Source: Chitinophagaceae bacterium
Lineage (GTDB): Bacteria > Bacteroidota > Bacteroidia > Chitinophagales > Chitinophagaceae
Direction of reading: 5' to 3'
Length of the DNA: 33,492 nt
Assembly: GCA_023957755.1 (NCBI GenBank)
Contig: JAMLGT010000024.1
Coordinates: forward strand, 1 to 33,492
Part shown: positions 1-7,161 of the stretch, piece by piece
How positions within the stretch are numbered: position 1 is the first letter of the stretch
Layout of the letters: each line of letters begins with the position of its first letter
Notes under the pieces: generated by a model
Told to the model about the DNA's origin: nothing
Seen by the model: the letters and a program-made list of their open reading frames with translations, nothing else
Database searches by the model: none
Position numbers and translations under genes: made by a program

Positions 1-1
1 A

Positions 2-556
2 CTTGAACTAATAACCTCTCAATTAGGAATGGTTGATGTAATTATCAACCCAAAGAGTATTGAATTTGGACGAAGAAAAGTGATTAATCTTTATCGCTTA
101 TTTGAAAAAATCAAAATCTTGTTTGGACATCTTGCAATTAAAAAAAGAGATGTTACAATTAATTTAGTTGCAGAAGGAAGAATTAGAGATTGCTCTTGCT
201 ACGAATCAATTGAATTTATTCCACTCATACTTTTAGACAATGCTCTAAAATATTCTGTTGCAGATTCTCAAATTGAAATCAAACTTGAACAATCATCCAC
301 CAAAGTAAAAATCATAGTAAAGAGTATGGGGCCATTTGTTAGCGATAAAAACAAGGACAGAATATTTGAAAAATTCTTCCGTGACGAATCTGCTGAAGAA
401 TTTTCAAAGGAGGGAATCGGAATGGGTCTTTGGATTGCACAGCAAATTTTACAGGCACACCAAAGCAAATTGTTCTACTACAAAGACCCAAAGGAAACAC
501 GAGCTATCGGTTTGAACATTTTTGAATTTGACTTACCAACCATAAGTGCTTATTAA
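2..556 (+). CDS. Sensor histidine kinase, C-terminal ATPase part (5' end outside window)
   Basis: The reading frame is open from base 2, so the gene enters from the left; the ATG at 29 is probably internal. The protein carries a HATPase_c domain: an N-box LILLDNALKYS, a region KNKDRIFEKFFR that fits the usual F-box surroundings, and a G2-type loop GIGMGLWIAQQIL. By family knowledge this domain binds ATP and phosphorylates a histidine in the DHp domain, which would lie upstream. No receiver or output domain follows the ATPase and the protein ends shortly after it, so the cognate response regulator, if any, is outside the window. No transmembrane or sensor segment is visible in this part, so the signal cannot be guessed. 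The strand agrees with the accessory genes that follow, but 444 bp of IS debris separates it from the next gene. Confidence 0.85.
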   Translation, partial: LELITSQLGMVDVIINPKSIEFGRRKVINLYRLFEKIKILFGHLAIKKRDVTINLVAEGRIRDCSCYESIEFIPLILLDNALKYSVADSQIEIKLEQSSTKVKIIVKSMGPFVSDKNKDRIFEKFFRDESAEEFSKEGIGMGLWIAQQILQAHQSKLFYYKDPKETRAIGLNIFEFDLPTISAY

Positions 557-647
557 TTGATATGAGGACATCGCAATTAAATAAACAGTTGTGCAAATTT
601 CGGAGAACACACCTTGGGATGCACAGTATGGCATCCGCCAACATCGA

Positions 648-924
648 TAACTGTTGCTCAAACGCCTTTTCAAAATAATAACAGCCTTTAAAAGTCTTTC
701 AGAAAGCAAAAGCTGCTAATTTTCGGATGCAAAATTGGTAATGTGGAAAGTTGAGTTTAAGGCAACCATGCTGATTTTTTATCAAAAAGCGGGAGAATGG
801 ATTGAAATAAGATAAGACCGCAGCTTCTCTAATGGTTTTTGCAGAGTCATTTGTTGCATTTTAATTTTCCGGCTATTAAATTTCAGTAGTTTTTTAAGGT
901 TGTAACACAGGGCGGACACTAATT
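648..924 (-). mobile_element. IS1182-type remnant (3' end of transposase only)
   Basis: This stretch of about 277 bp matches 3223-3498 almost base for base (I estimate well over 90 percent by eye), in the same orientation. On the minus strand it encodes the last residues of the same transposase, in frame: compare SRKIKMQQMTLQKP here with SRKIKIQQIALQKP in the larger copy, then a stop after HSPAF. In the larger copy this stop is changed and the frame runs on, so the natural C-terminus is probably HSPAF. Everything upstream of the last 50 or so codons is gone. Both copies start at the same point (AACTGTTGCTCAA), which may be the true IS end. Confidence 0.75.
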
Positions 925-979
925 CTAACCCACACTCTTTCCGGCTTAAAATTTCCTCAAAAAAATTCCAAATTGTTGT

Positions 980-1000
980 CTATTTAGTTAACTTTGTCAA
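980..1000 (+). promoter_or_regulatory. Probable promoter directly before HigB-like chimera
   Basis: TAACTTTG at 989-996 fits the Bacteroidota -7 consensus TAnnTTTG. The block CTATTTAGTTAACTTTGTCA ending just before the GTG start is repeated, with few changes, in front of the intact toxin gene at 6260-6280. With the -7 box so close to the start, the transcript would be leaderless or nearly so. This is inference from position; no transcript data are available. Confidence 0.4.
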
Positions 1001-1570
1001 GTGGAAACTATACGACAGGTTATTGCTTATAAACGATACTTCCTGGACTTTTATGAAGACCAAACAGACGATGTGCAGAAGAAAATTGAATGGACCTTAA
1101 ATTTGTTGAGAACAATTGACAGAGTTCCTAAAAAGTACTTTGACCATATAACCGGAACTGACGGACTATTTGAGGTTAGAATTGAACTTGGAGGCAATAT
1201 TTTTAGAATATTCGCCTTCTTTGACAAAGGAAATTTAATTGTATTAGGCAACGGCTTTCAGGAAGTGGTTTATCAACGAAGGTTATCCATAGAAATGAAT
1301 TCAAGAGGTATCAACCACCAAAGAGAATTTGAAATGCCTTTAATCTACAAAGGCTACGATGTGGGTCAAAGAAGAGTGGACTTTCTGGTGGAAGGCGAAA
1401 TTTCTGTTGAGATAAAAGCATTAATCATCCTGGAAGATGTGCACCTGGCACAAGCCATGAACTATTTAGAAGCATACAATTTGCAAACAGGTTTACTGAT
1501 AAATTTTGGTGCAAAAAGTTTACAGTACAAACGTTTATTTAATAAAAAGTTCAAGTCAGAGCAATCTTGA
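1001..1570 (+). CDS. Chimera: HigB/Gp49-like toxin N-half fused to GxxExxY-type C-half
   Basis: Residues 1-86 align throughout with the intact HigB-like toxin at 6281 (shared VPKKYFDH, TGTDG and NIFR segments). From GNGFQEVVYQ on, the protein follows the GxxExxY family (PD-(D/E)XK nuclease-like fold, function unclear), with RGINHQREFEMPL, YKGYDVG, a VDFLVEGEISVEIKA stretch and a typical end GLLINFGAKSLQYKRLFN. The usual C-terminal residues of the toxin (KKxQKTP...EI..A) and the first 30 or so residues of GxxExxY are both missing, and no antitoxin gene follows. The switch sits where the two families look alike (GNAFQ versus GNGFQ). GTG is chosen as start because the toxin at 6281 begins the same way after the same upstream block. 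Whether the fusion is functional is unknown; it has no frameshift or stop. Confidence 0.8.
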   Translation: METIRQVIAYKRYFLDFYEDQTDDVQKKIEWTLNLLRTIDRVPKKYFDHITGTDGLFEVRIELGGNIFRIFAFFDKGNLIVLGNGFQEVVYQRRLSIEMNSRGINHQREFEMPLIYKGYDVGQRRVDFLVEGEISVEIKALIILEDVHLAQAMNYLEAYNLQTGLLINFGAKSLQYKRLFNKKFKSEQS

Positions 1571-1651
1571 TAATCCAATAAATCTTAATAAAATCAAGGT
1601 TAAGTCAATACAGCAAATTGAAAAAGACATGTGAATTATAAGCGAATTAAA

Positions 1652-2530
1652 ATGAAAGAGCAACAAAAAATATCCATCCGTTTTTTCAACGACCGTGAGG
1701 TGCGTGCTGTTTGGGATGATGCTCATGCCAAATGGTGGTTTAGTGTGTTGGATATTGTAGCTGTGCTGAACGAAGAACCCGACTATGCAAAAGTCCGCAA
1801 CTATTGGAAATACCTGAAAGCCAAACTCAGAAAGGAAAACCATCAGTTGGTTAGTGCCACTACCCAACTGAAATTAACGGCTGCAGATGGCAAAAGGTAC
1901 AATACAGATATGTTGGATAGTGATGGGGTTATTGCACTTTCCAAAAATTTTCCCAACAACAGGGCTATGAAATTCTTAGACTGGTTTCTTTACAGCGACA
2001 CCAGTATTGATGGACAAAGTAAGAAGAAAGCCTACACCCTTTTTGAAAGCAATTTAATTAACGAGTTTGAAGTGGGTACTACCAAAGGTTTACAACAAAT
2101 ACACGCTTATCTCTTTGGCGGCTTATATGATTTTGCGGGGCAAATCAGGAAGAAAAGTATTTCAAAAGGAGGGTATCAATTTGTGTATGCCCAGCACTTA
2201 AAAGATAAATTGAAACAAATAGATGCGATGCCACAAACCACACTTGAAGAGATTATCTTAAAGTATTCCGAAATGAACAAAGCACATCCCTTTATGGAAG
2301 GCAACGGCAGGAGTACAAGAATCTGGCTCGATTTGATACTTAAAAAACATCAGAAAAAATGTGTGGATTGGAGCAAGATAAAAAAAGACGATTATATGAA
2401 CGCTATGATAATTAGCACCGTTGATAGCAGTGTTTTAAAGCAACTAATAGAAACGGCACTAACCAATAAAATTAATGACAGGGAAATGTTTATGAAAGGC
2501 ATTGACTATTCCTACTACTACGAAGAATGA
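1652..2530 (+). CDS. Fic-domain protein with Bro-N/KilA-N-like N-terminus
   Basis: The Fic motif HPFMEGNGRSTR is complete at about residue 211 (the family's catalytic His, acidic residue and Gly/Arg of the anion-binding loop). Fic enzymes usually transfer AMP or another nucleotide part to a hydroxyl of a target protein. The first 110 or so residues (FFNDREVRAVWDD, WWFSVLDIVAVL) resemble the Bro-N/KilA-N-type domain common in phage-like and mobile genes, probably for DNA or target binding. I see no clear (S/T)xxxE(G/N) inhibitory helix, so control may lie in the partner. ATG at 1652 is preferred; an in-frame GTG at 1631 would add seven residues. The stop overlaps the start of the next gene by 4 nt (ATGA), implying translational coupling. 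GTTAAGT at 1599-1605 upstream fits an integron-type core consensus. Confidence 0.88.
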   Translation: MKEQQKISIRFFNDREVRAVWDDAHAKWWFSVLDIVAVLNEEPDYAKVRNYWKYLKAKLRKENHQLVSATTQLKLTAADGKRYNTDMLDSDGVIALSKNFPNNRAMKFLDWFLYSDTSIDGQSKKKAYTLFESNLINEFEVGTTKGLQQIHAYLFGGLYDFAGQIRKKSISKGGYQFVYAQHLKDKLKQIDAMPQTTLEEIILKYSEMNKAHPFMEGNGRSTRIWLDLILKKHQKKCVDWSKIKKDDYMNAMIISTVDSSVLKQLIETALTNKINDREMFMKGIDYSYYYEE

Positions 2531-2988
2531 TAAAAGATAGCCTTGGCAATACCGACCTTTTAAAGCTGCCCAAAACAGCTTTTTTATGCAGCCGAAAAGT
2601 GCCAGCTTCGGTGGTATTGAAATGCTATGACTGGGCAATAGAGCAAAGAGAACAAGGTAATTGCGTTATCAGTGGTTTTCACAGCCAAATAGAAAAAGAT
2701 GTATTGCATTATTTGCTCAAAGGCAAACAGCCCATCATTTTGGCTTTAGCAAGAGGACTGAAAGAAAAATTAGAACCTGAATTGTTAAAAACATTAGAAC
2801 AAGGCAGACTGTTAATCATTACACCGTTTGACAAATCGGTAAAACGAGTAAGCAGCCAAACCGCACAAACACGCAACCAACTAATGACAGAACTTGCAGA
2901 CCAAATCACCATTGGCTACGCAAGCCTGGGCGGACAATTAGAAAAACTAATAAAAGGAATTGAGCAACCAATAGACAAAATCGTATGA
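2527..2988 (+). CDS. DprA/Smf-like (SLOG superfamily) protein coupled to Fic
   Basis: This 153-residue protein has the layout of a small DprA/SLOG Rossmann domain: LPKTAFLCSRKVP (the strand where DprA has a G-[ST]-R-like turn), then a helix, then GNCVISGFHSQIEKDVLH, which corresponds to the DprA segment SG.A.GID..AH, then KQPIILALARGL. DprA itself loads RecA on incoming DNA. Short SLOG proteins are also found in nucleotide-signalling and conflict systems. This one is too short to hold the extra domains of full DprA. Start and Fic stop overlap (ATGA). The tight pairing suggests the two products work together, for instance as Fic enzyme and nucleotide-binding regulator, but that is inference. 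Confidence 0.7.
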   Translation: MIKDSLGNTDLLKLPKTAFLCSRKVPASVVLKCYDWAIEQREQGNCVISGFHSQIEKDVLHYLLKGKQPIILALARGLKEKLEPELLKTLEQGRLLIITPFDKSVKRVSSQTAQTRNQLMTELADQITIGYASLGGQLEKLIKGIEQPIDKIV

Positions 2989-3222
2989 GCCAACGCTATT
3001 TGCAAGCACATTGCCAAAGCCGCACAAGCCCAAGCACAGGCCAAAGCTTTGTCAAAGAGTTTGCAAAGCCAACGCATAGAAAAATTGAATAAAAAATATC
3101 TTCATCCCTTATGAAAATAAAAAATACGCAACCGCACAACCCGACACGACAAAGACAACGAAACGTAGTATTGACAATGGTTTGCAAGGGCGGACAGACA
3201 GAACACCAGCCGGTAACAATGG
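2989..3222. repeat. Repeat-rich intergenic element after the Fic/SLOG pair
   Basis: Immediately after the SLOG stop the sequence is built of short related words: GCCAACGC occurs at 2989-2996 and about 3068-3075, and TTTGCAAG/TTTGCAAA and CCAAAGC recur, with GGTTTGCAAGGGCGG near the right end. It has no coding potential that I trust. It may be a different kind of cassette-end element, but I could not fold it into a clear palindrome by eye. Confidence 0.4.
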
Positions 3223-4061
3223 TAACTGTTGCTCAACTTCCTTTTCAAAATAATAACAGCCTTTAAAAGTCTTTCAGAAAGCAATAGCTGCTAATTTTCG
3301 GATGCAAAATTGGTAAGAGGGGAAGTTGAGTTTAAGGCAACCATGCTGATTATTGATCTAAAAGCGGGAGAATGGATTGAAATAAGATAAGACCGCAGCT
3401 TCTCTAATGGTTTTTGCAGAGCTATTTGTTGTATTTTAATTTTCCGGCTATTAAATTTCAGTAGTTTTTTAAGGTTGTAACACAGGGCGGACATTAATGT
3501 ATGTTTGTTAGCGGCAGCCATTCCCCGGGTATTTACTCTTTTCAGATTCATGAAGTTGATAAGCGTACCCAGCACCGGCTCTACAGTGGCGCTTCGTCTT
3601 TTTATCAGCCTTCGGTGATAGGCTTTATTCTGAGTTAGTTTTTTATGCATGCGGTCATAATAGGGTTTGTGTATGCTGTCATCTATTTTCTTAAATTTTG
3701 TATCTCCGCCGATGCAGCTTGCCCGTAGGGGACAGCTTTTACACACCGTTTCACTGCTGCGATAGGTTTTCTTTTCATAGCCCTTGCTGTCCCGGTGTTG
3801 TTTTTTCATCGGCAGTATGGCGCCGTTTCCTCCTTGCTGTATACACTCGTATTGATCCTTCTCTTTGTTGTAAATAAAACCTTCCCGCTCGGCCTTGTAT
3901 TGGCCGAAGTTGGGTATCCAGGCGTCTATGTTTTTTTCTTCTAAATATTGCAGCGACTGACCGCTGCTGTAACCGGCATCGGCTACCAATTGGTCTAATT
4001 GCAGGTCGTTTGCTTTTAGGTTTTCAATTGCTTGTTCTACAATTTCGGGGAGTATGGCGCT
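3223..4061 (-). mobile_element. IS1182-type element remnant, cut by IS3-family element
   Basis: It contains the C-terminal part of an IS1182-type transposase and the presumed outer end (AACTGTTGCTCAA at about 3224). On its right it stops abruptly at the IS3-type inverted repeat at 4062, and its missing N-terminal half does not reappear on the other side. The first 276 bases are shared with 648-924. Confidence 0.75.
3291..4061 (-). pseudogene. IS1182-family transposase, 5'-truncated
   Basis: About 255 residues remain. They show LVADAGYSSGQ (second catalytic Asp of DDE transposases of this family), a Cys cluster (CKSCPLRASC) typical of the insertion domain, and RRSATVEPVLGTL with the catalytic Glu, followed by the usual basic C-terminus. 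The N-terminal 200 or so residues including the first Asp are absent, so it cannot be active alone. The open frame starts in the inverted repeat of the neighbouring IS3 element, which creates an artificial TTG start. The C-terminus runs about 25 residues past the probable natural stop (see the copy at 648-924). Confidence 0.8.
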
Positions 4062-4128
4062 TGTAAGCTCCCCCAAAAATAGTACGATTTAAAAGTAGAC
4101 AAAAGTCTTAATTTTAAAATCGTAAAAC

Positions 4129-4395
4129 ATGAAAAAAAGTCAATTCGCCCCGACTCAGATTGCTACTATTCTCAAGGAATTTGATGGGGGTAAAACAGCC
4201 GAAACAATCACCAGAGAATATGGTGTAAGCAAAGCCAGCTTGTATAAATGGCGACAACGCTATGGCGGTATGGAAGCCAGCGAATTAAAACGTATTAAAG
4301 AACTGGAGGAAGAAAACCACCGTTTGAAACGCATGTATGCCAACCTTGCCATGGAGTTGGATGTTGCCAAATACATTATTGAAAAAAAGCTTTAA
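4129..4395 (+). CDS. IS3-family transposase OrfA (HTH protein)
   Basis: This 88-residue protein has the HTH_Tnp_1 layout: [13 protein letters not shown], then [21 protein letters not shown] as recognition helix, then a leucine-zipper-like tail ([19 protein letters not shown]). In the family OrfA binds the IS ends and can repress, and the OrfAB fusion is the transposase. Near its end lies the run of seven A plus G at 4382-4389, a classic -1 slippage site that joins it to orfB. Confidence 0.9.
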   Translation: MKKSQFAPTQIATILKEFDGGKTAETITREYGVSKASLYKWRQRYGGMEASELKRIKELEEENHRLKRMYANLAMELDVAKYIIEKKL

Positions 4396-5309
4396 AGCCT
4401 TGCGACAAGCGAGCTATCGCTGTTCAAATACAACAAGAGCGACCCAAAGACATCGGCAAGGCGTGTCGTTTAATAAAACTAAGTCGTAGTAGTCTGTATT
4501 ATCAATCAGTAAAAGATGATAGTATGTTAATCCAACAGTTGGAAACCCTGGCAAAAGAAAATCCCGTAGAGGGCTTTTGGAAGTGTTACTATCGCCTGCG
4601 CAACAGAGGTGAAAAAGTCAACCATAAGCGTTTGCACCGGGTATACAAGCAAATGCAATTACCCCTGCGCCGTAAGGTAAAGAAGCGGCTTCCTGCACGA
4701 GTAAAAGAGCCGTTAATAGTGCCGCAAGCGTTTACACAAACCTGGAGCATAGATTTCATGAGTGATGCATTGAGCAACGGGACTAAATTCAGAACCTTTA
4801 ATGTGATAGATGACTATAATCGTGAAGTATTATTTATAGAAACAGATTATTCTCTTAAGAGCAGCAGGGTGATATGGGTATTGAAGCACTTAGTTAACCG
4901 TTACGGTAAGCCAAAACAAATACGCATGGACAACGGGCCGGAATTTGTAGCAAAATTAGCCCAGACCTGGAGCCAAATGCAAGAAATTGAGTTTAAGTAT
5001 ATACAACCAGGTAAGCCCACGCAGAATGCATACATAGAAAGGTTCAATAAAACATACAGAGAAAGAATACTAGATCAATATTTGTTTGATAACCTTGATG
5101 AAGTAAGAGAAGAAACGGATCGTTTTGTGCATGACTATAACCACCATAGACCACACGATGCACTGGGTGGGCTATCGCCGAAAATGTATAAAGAAAAGTT
5201 TTGCTTTCAGGGGCTCCGTTCCGCTTCGGCTACGCCTTCGCTCCACTACACCCCTGAAAGCAAAAACAACAATCAATGCTTAAATTATTCTACTTTTAAT
5301 CAGTACTAA
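4383..5309 (+). CDS. IS3-family transposase OrfB (DDE integrase core), made by -1 frameshift
   Basis: The frame is open from the A7G slippery run, giving [14 protein letters not shown] then a complete rve-type core. The DDE triad is visible as [13 protein letters not shown] and [13 protein letters not shown]. The first ATG in frame is at 4524 and would leave out the N-terminal HTH_21-like part, so production by frameshifting from orfA is more likely. The last 35 or so residues (after KMYKEKFC) are abnormal. They are encoded by a 67-bp hairpin (5199-5265) and the IR region, which probably replaced a normal short C-terminus. The catalytic core is intact and activity is plausible. Confidence 0.88.
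   Translation, partial: KKALKPCDKRAIAVQIQQERPKDIGKACRLIKLSRSSLYYQSVKDDSMLIQQLETLAKENPVEGFWKCYYRLRNRGEKVNHKRLHRVYKQMQLPLRRKVKKRLPARVKEPLIVPQAFTQTWSIDFMSDALSNGTKFRTFNVIDDYNREVLFIETDYSLKSSRVIWVLKHLVNRYGKPKQIRMDNGPEFVAKLAQTWSQMQEIEFKYIQPGKPTQNAYIERFNKTYRERILDQYLFDNLDEVREETDRFVHDYNHHRPHDALGGLSPKMYKEKFCFQGLRSASATPSLHYTPESKNNNQCLNYSTFNQY
5199..5265. repeat. 15-bp perfect inverted repeat (hairpin) inside orfB
   Basis: TTTTGCTTTCAGGGG at 5199-5213 is perfectly complementary to CCCCTGAAAGCAAAA at 5251-5265. The 37-nt loop is rich in TCCGCTTCG-type words. It lies in coding sequence rather than after a stop and has no T-run, so it is not a normal terminator. A second hairpin with unrelated stem but related loop (TCGCTCCGCTTC) is at 7827-7862. 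Confidence 0.8.
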
Positions 5310-5325
5310 AAATGGGGAGCCTACA

Positions 5326-5642
5326 ATGAATTTATTGCTAAACTTCCCATCAAAGCATCTAAGAAAGTGTTTTATAACATCGACCTGGCAGAACAGACAC
5401 ACGACCCTAAATTGTTTAAGAAACTACAAGGTGAAATCTGGGAGTTCAGAAGTAAGTATCTGGGGAATCAAAACAGGCTTTTAGCCTTTTGGGATAAAAC
5501 TGAGAAAACAGAAACTATTGTCCTCGCGACTCACGGGTTTGTAAAGAAAGACCAGAAGGTGCCACAAAAAGAAATTGATAAGGCTGAAAGAATCCGTCAG
5601 CAATATTTTGGAAAAAAAAAAAGAGATAGCAATGGCAACTAA
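5326..5642 (+). pseudogene. RelE/HigB-like toxin, N-terminus removed by IS3 element
   Basis: The frame is open from the IS end: NEFIAKLPIKASKKVFYNID, then EIWEFRSKY, LLAFWDKTEKTE and ATHGFVKKDQKVP. These are the typical strands and the KK.QK.P segment of the HigB/Gp49-like toxins, which in the family are ribosome-dependent mRNA interferases. Compared with relatives it lacks only about the first 8-12 residues (start codon and first strand), which were lost at the IS junction; GTG at 5367 could only make a shorter product. The stop overlaps the antitoxin start by 11 nt. It is most likely inactive. Confidence 0.75.
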
Positions 5643-5958
5643 ACAGGTGAAAAGTTATTCTCTGGACGAAATGAAAGATAAGTATATCGGGAAGCCTGGA
5701 ACGAAAGAGAGAGACCAATACGAATATGAACTAAGAATGGATGTTTTGGGAAGGATGATTAAGGCAGCAAGAAAAGAGCGAAACCTAACCCAGGAGCAAT
5801 TAGGAGAACTTATTGGTGTACAAAAGGCCCAGATCTCAAAATTGGAAAACAGTGCCAACAGTGCAACGATTGACACCATTTTAAAAGTTTTTAAAGCCTT
5901 GAAAGCAGACGTACATTTCAATGTTACATTGGAGAAACAGAAATTACATCTTGCATAA
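5632..5958 (+). CDS. HigA-like antitoxin (XRE-type HTH)
   Basis: This 108-residue protein has an XRE helix-turn-helix (LGRMIKAARKERNLTQEQLG, then GVQKAQISKLEN) at about residues 38-90. The N-terminal stretch with YIGKPGTKERDQYEYELR is the part that in this family wraps the toxin. ATG at 5632 is chosen because it overlaps the toxin end by 11 nt, as in typical higBA operons; the longer frame from 5575 only reads the toxin region in another frame. With its toxin beheaded it is probably an orphan antitoxin or autorepressor. Confidence 0.88.
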   Translation: MATKQVKSYSLDEMKDKYIGKPGTKERDQYEYELRMDVLGRMIKAARKERNLTQEQLGELIGVQKAQISKLENSANSATIDTILKVFKALKADVHFNVTLEKQKLHLA

Positions 5959-5976
5959 AAATTAAACCGGGCAAAC

Positions 5977-6178
5977 ACACAACATCCACATTGGCTATAG
6001 CAGGGCTGACTTACATTTCATCAGCTTTTTGTTCGCTATTGAACTTAGGTTCCGGCTGAAAATTCGTTGATGAACTTTTGTGCTTATTCTGTACTTTTAG
6101 TTCTTACATCGGTCCCGATAGCTATCGGGATTGGGCGAAAGGAACATTGAATATCCTGCCATCGCCGGGGCGTTAAGC
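5977..6178 (+). repeat. attC-like imperfect palindrome E1 (end of first higBA unit)
   Basis: The left arm TTGGCTATAGCAGG (5991-6004) pairs with the right arm CCTGCCATCGCCGG region (about 6155-6169) with few mismatches. The centre is the perfect palindrome TCCCGATAGCTATCGGGA at 6113-6130. GTTAAGC at 6172-6178 fits the integron core GTTRRRY. About 115 bp (6050-6165) is closely repeated at 8814-8927 in E4. The remaining 100 bp up to the next promoter hold no gene. Confidence 0.6.
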
Positions 6179-6259
6179 GGTCATACCAACAGAACGGCCT
6201 CGCCCCTGAAAAGAGTAAAACGATTTTAAAAAGCTATCCATTTATTTTGACAAAGTTCA

Positions 6260-6280
6260 CTATTTAGCTAACTTTACCAA
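6260..6280 (+). promoter_or_regulatory. Conserved promoter-like block before intact toxin gene
   Basis: CTATTTAGCTAACTTTACCA directly precedes the GTG start and differs at only three positions from the block before the chimera at 1001. The two genes otherwise lie in different surroundings, so this block belongs to the toxin module. TAACTTTA is close to the Bacteroidota -7 box TAnnTTTG. Confidence 0.4.
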
Positions 6281-6634
6281 GTGGAACAGAAATTTCTCAG
6301 ACACGTCTTTTATTATAAAAATTACTTCCTGGATTTTTATAAACAACAAACAAAGGACATTCAGAAAAAGTTTAACTGGACAATGGAACTAATCTCTGTT
6401 ATAGACAAGGTTCCGAAGAAATATTTTGACCACATGACGGGGACTGACGGAATCTGGGAAATACGGGTTGAGGTGGGTAATAATATATTTAGAGCATTTG
6501 CATTTTTTGATGAAGGAAAGCTAATTGTGATAGGGAATGCCTTTCAAAAAAAGTCCCAAAAGACACCTAAAAACGAACTTGAATTAGCAAAGAGAATTAA
6601 AAAAGAATATTTTGATGAAAAAAGGAACAAATAA
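6281..6634 (+). CDS. HigB/Gp49-like toxin of type II TA pair
   Basis: This 117-residue protein matches the phage-derived Gp49-like/HigB family: NYFLDFYKQQ, VPKKYFDHMTGTDGIWEIRV, NNIFRAFAFFDEGKLIVIGNAF, then KKSQKTPKNELELAKRIKKEYF. Such toxins cleave mRNA at the ribosome and are neutralised by a downstream HTH antitoxin. GTG is the only sensible start and follows a promoter-like block shared with the chimera. It overlaps the antitoxin by 20 nt. It is the intact template for judging the chimera (1001) and the truncated toxin (5326). Confidence 0.9.
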   Translation: MEQKFLRHVFYYKNYFLDFYKQQTKDIQKKFNWTMELISVIDKVPKKYFDHMTGTDGIWEIRVEVGNNIFRAFAFFDEGKLIVIGNAFQKKSQKTPKNELELAKRIKKEYFDEKRNK

Positions 6635-6923
6635 AAATCTAACCTCCTTTGCCGACCATCTTGATAAGGAATATGGCAAGCGGGGAACTAAAAAAAGAGA
6701 GGCTTATGAACGGGAGTTTGAAGCCTTCAAAATAGGAGTATTAATCCAGGAGATGCGTGAACAACAAAACATGACTCAGGAACAACTTGCTGAAAAAGTA
6801 GGAACCACCAAATCATATATTTCTCGCATTGAAAGCAATGCAAGTGACATACGTCTTTCAACTTTAATGCGTATCATACAAGATGGTCTGGGAGGTCATT
6901 TGAAATTATCGTTGACATCCTAA
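6615..6923 (+). CDS. HigA-like antitoxin (XRE-type HTH) of the intact pair
   Basis: This 102-residue protein has an N-terminal toxin-binding arm (LDKEYGKRGTKKREAYEREF) and an XRE HTH (MTQEQLAEKVGTTKSYISRI) ending in a short C-terminal strand. ATG at 6615 is preferred to TTG at 6612. The start lies inside the toxin gene (20-nt overlap), so production is translationally coupled. The protein should bind the operon promoter and repress it together with the toxin. Confidence 0.9.
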   Translation: MKKGTNKNLTSFADHLDKEYGKRGTKKREAYEREFEAFKIGVLIQEMREQQNMTQEQLAEKVGTTKSYISRIESNASDIRLSTLMRIIQDGLGGHLKLSLTS

Positions 6924-6930
6924 ACTTACC

Positions 6931-7149
6931 GGCACGAACCCTTTACATTGGGCTTGCTTCCATGCCTACAGAACGAATAAAATCTCAACATTTGGAATTC
7001 TATTGAGCACTGGTACGGGCCAAACTTTCACTGTTCAGCATTTGTACTTATCTTCAGCTTTGGTTTCGCTATTGGGTCCCGATAGCTATCGGGATTCCGG
7101 CTGAACAAGCACTGAATTCCGGCACGGTGGCAAGTCCTCTACGTTAGCG
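6931..7149 (+). repeat. attC-like imperfect palindrome E2 (end of second higBA unit)
   Basis: The left arm GGGCTTGCTTCCATGCC (6950-6966) pairs with GGCACGGTGGCAAGTCC (7121-7137) at 13 of 17 positions, with some of the differences G-T wobbles. The central palindrome is at 7077-7094. The right core GTTAGCGG starts at 7143. The left part (6931-6946) is complementary at 11 of 16 positions to GTTAAGCGGTCATACC at 6172-6187, on the other side of the higBA pair. Confidence 0.6.
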
Positions 7150-7161
7150 GCTATGTTAGAC

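Larger units (their letters stand above)
557..1000. other. Gene-free stretch with IS remnant and toxin promoter
   Basis: No intact gene is visible. Bases 648-924 are a second copy of the 3' end of the IS1182-type element at 3223-3498. A short inverted repeat (GGATGC/GCATCC) lies near 616-636. The last 30 bases hold the conserved sequence in front of the HigB-like chimera. Confidence 0.6.
4062..5325 (+). mobile_element. IS3-family insertion sequence
   Basis: The terminal inverted repeats begin TGTAAGCTCCCC (left, from 4062) and TGTAGGCTCCCC (right, reverse complement, ending at 5325), and similarity continues inward (AGTAC, GATT, AAAAGTAGA). Inside are overlapping orfA and orfB with a slippery A7G run. 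I see no matching target duplication: the left flank is IS1182 DNA and the right flank is the inside of a toxin gene. The element therefore marks a rearrangement junction rather than a simple insertion. Confidence 0.85.

Noticed and set aside
4056-5330. Target-site duplication for the IS3 element
   Set aside because: Trying several borders around TGTA[A/G]GCTCCCC gave no matching 3-5 bp flanks; the flanks come from different genes.
5367-5642. Complete toxin gene starting at GTG 5367
   Set aside because: Family-like sequence extends upstream of this GTG to the IS border, so the true start has been lost and this GTG is internal.
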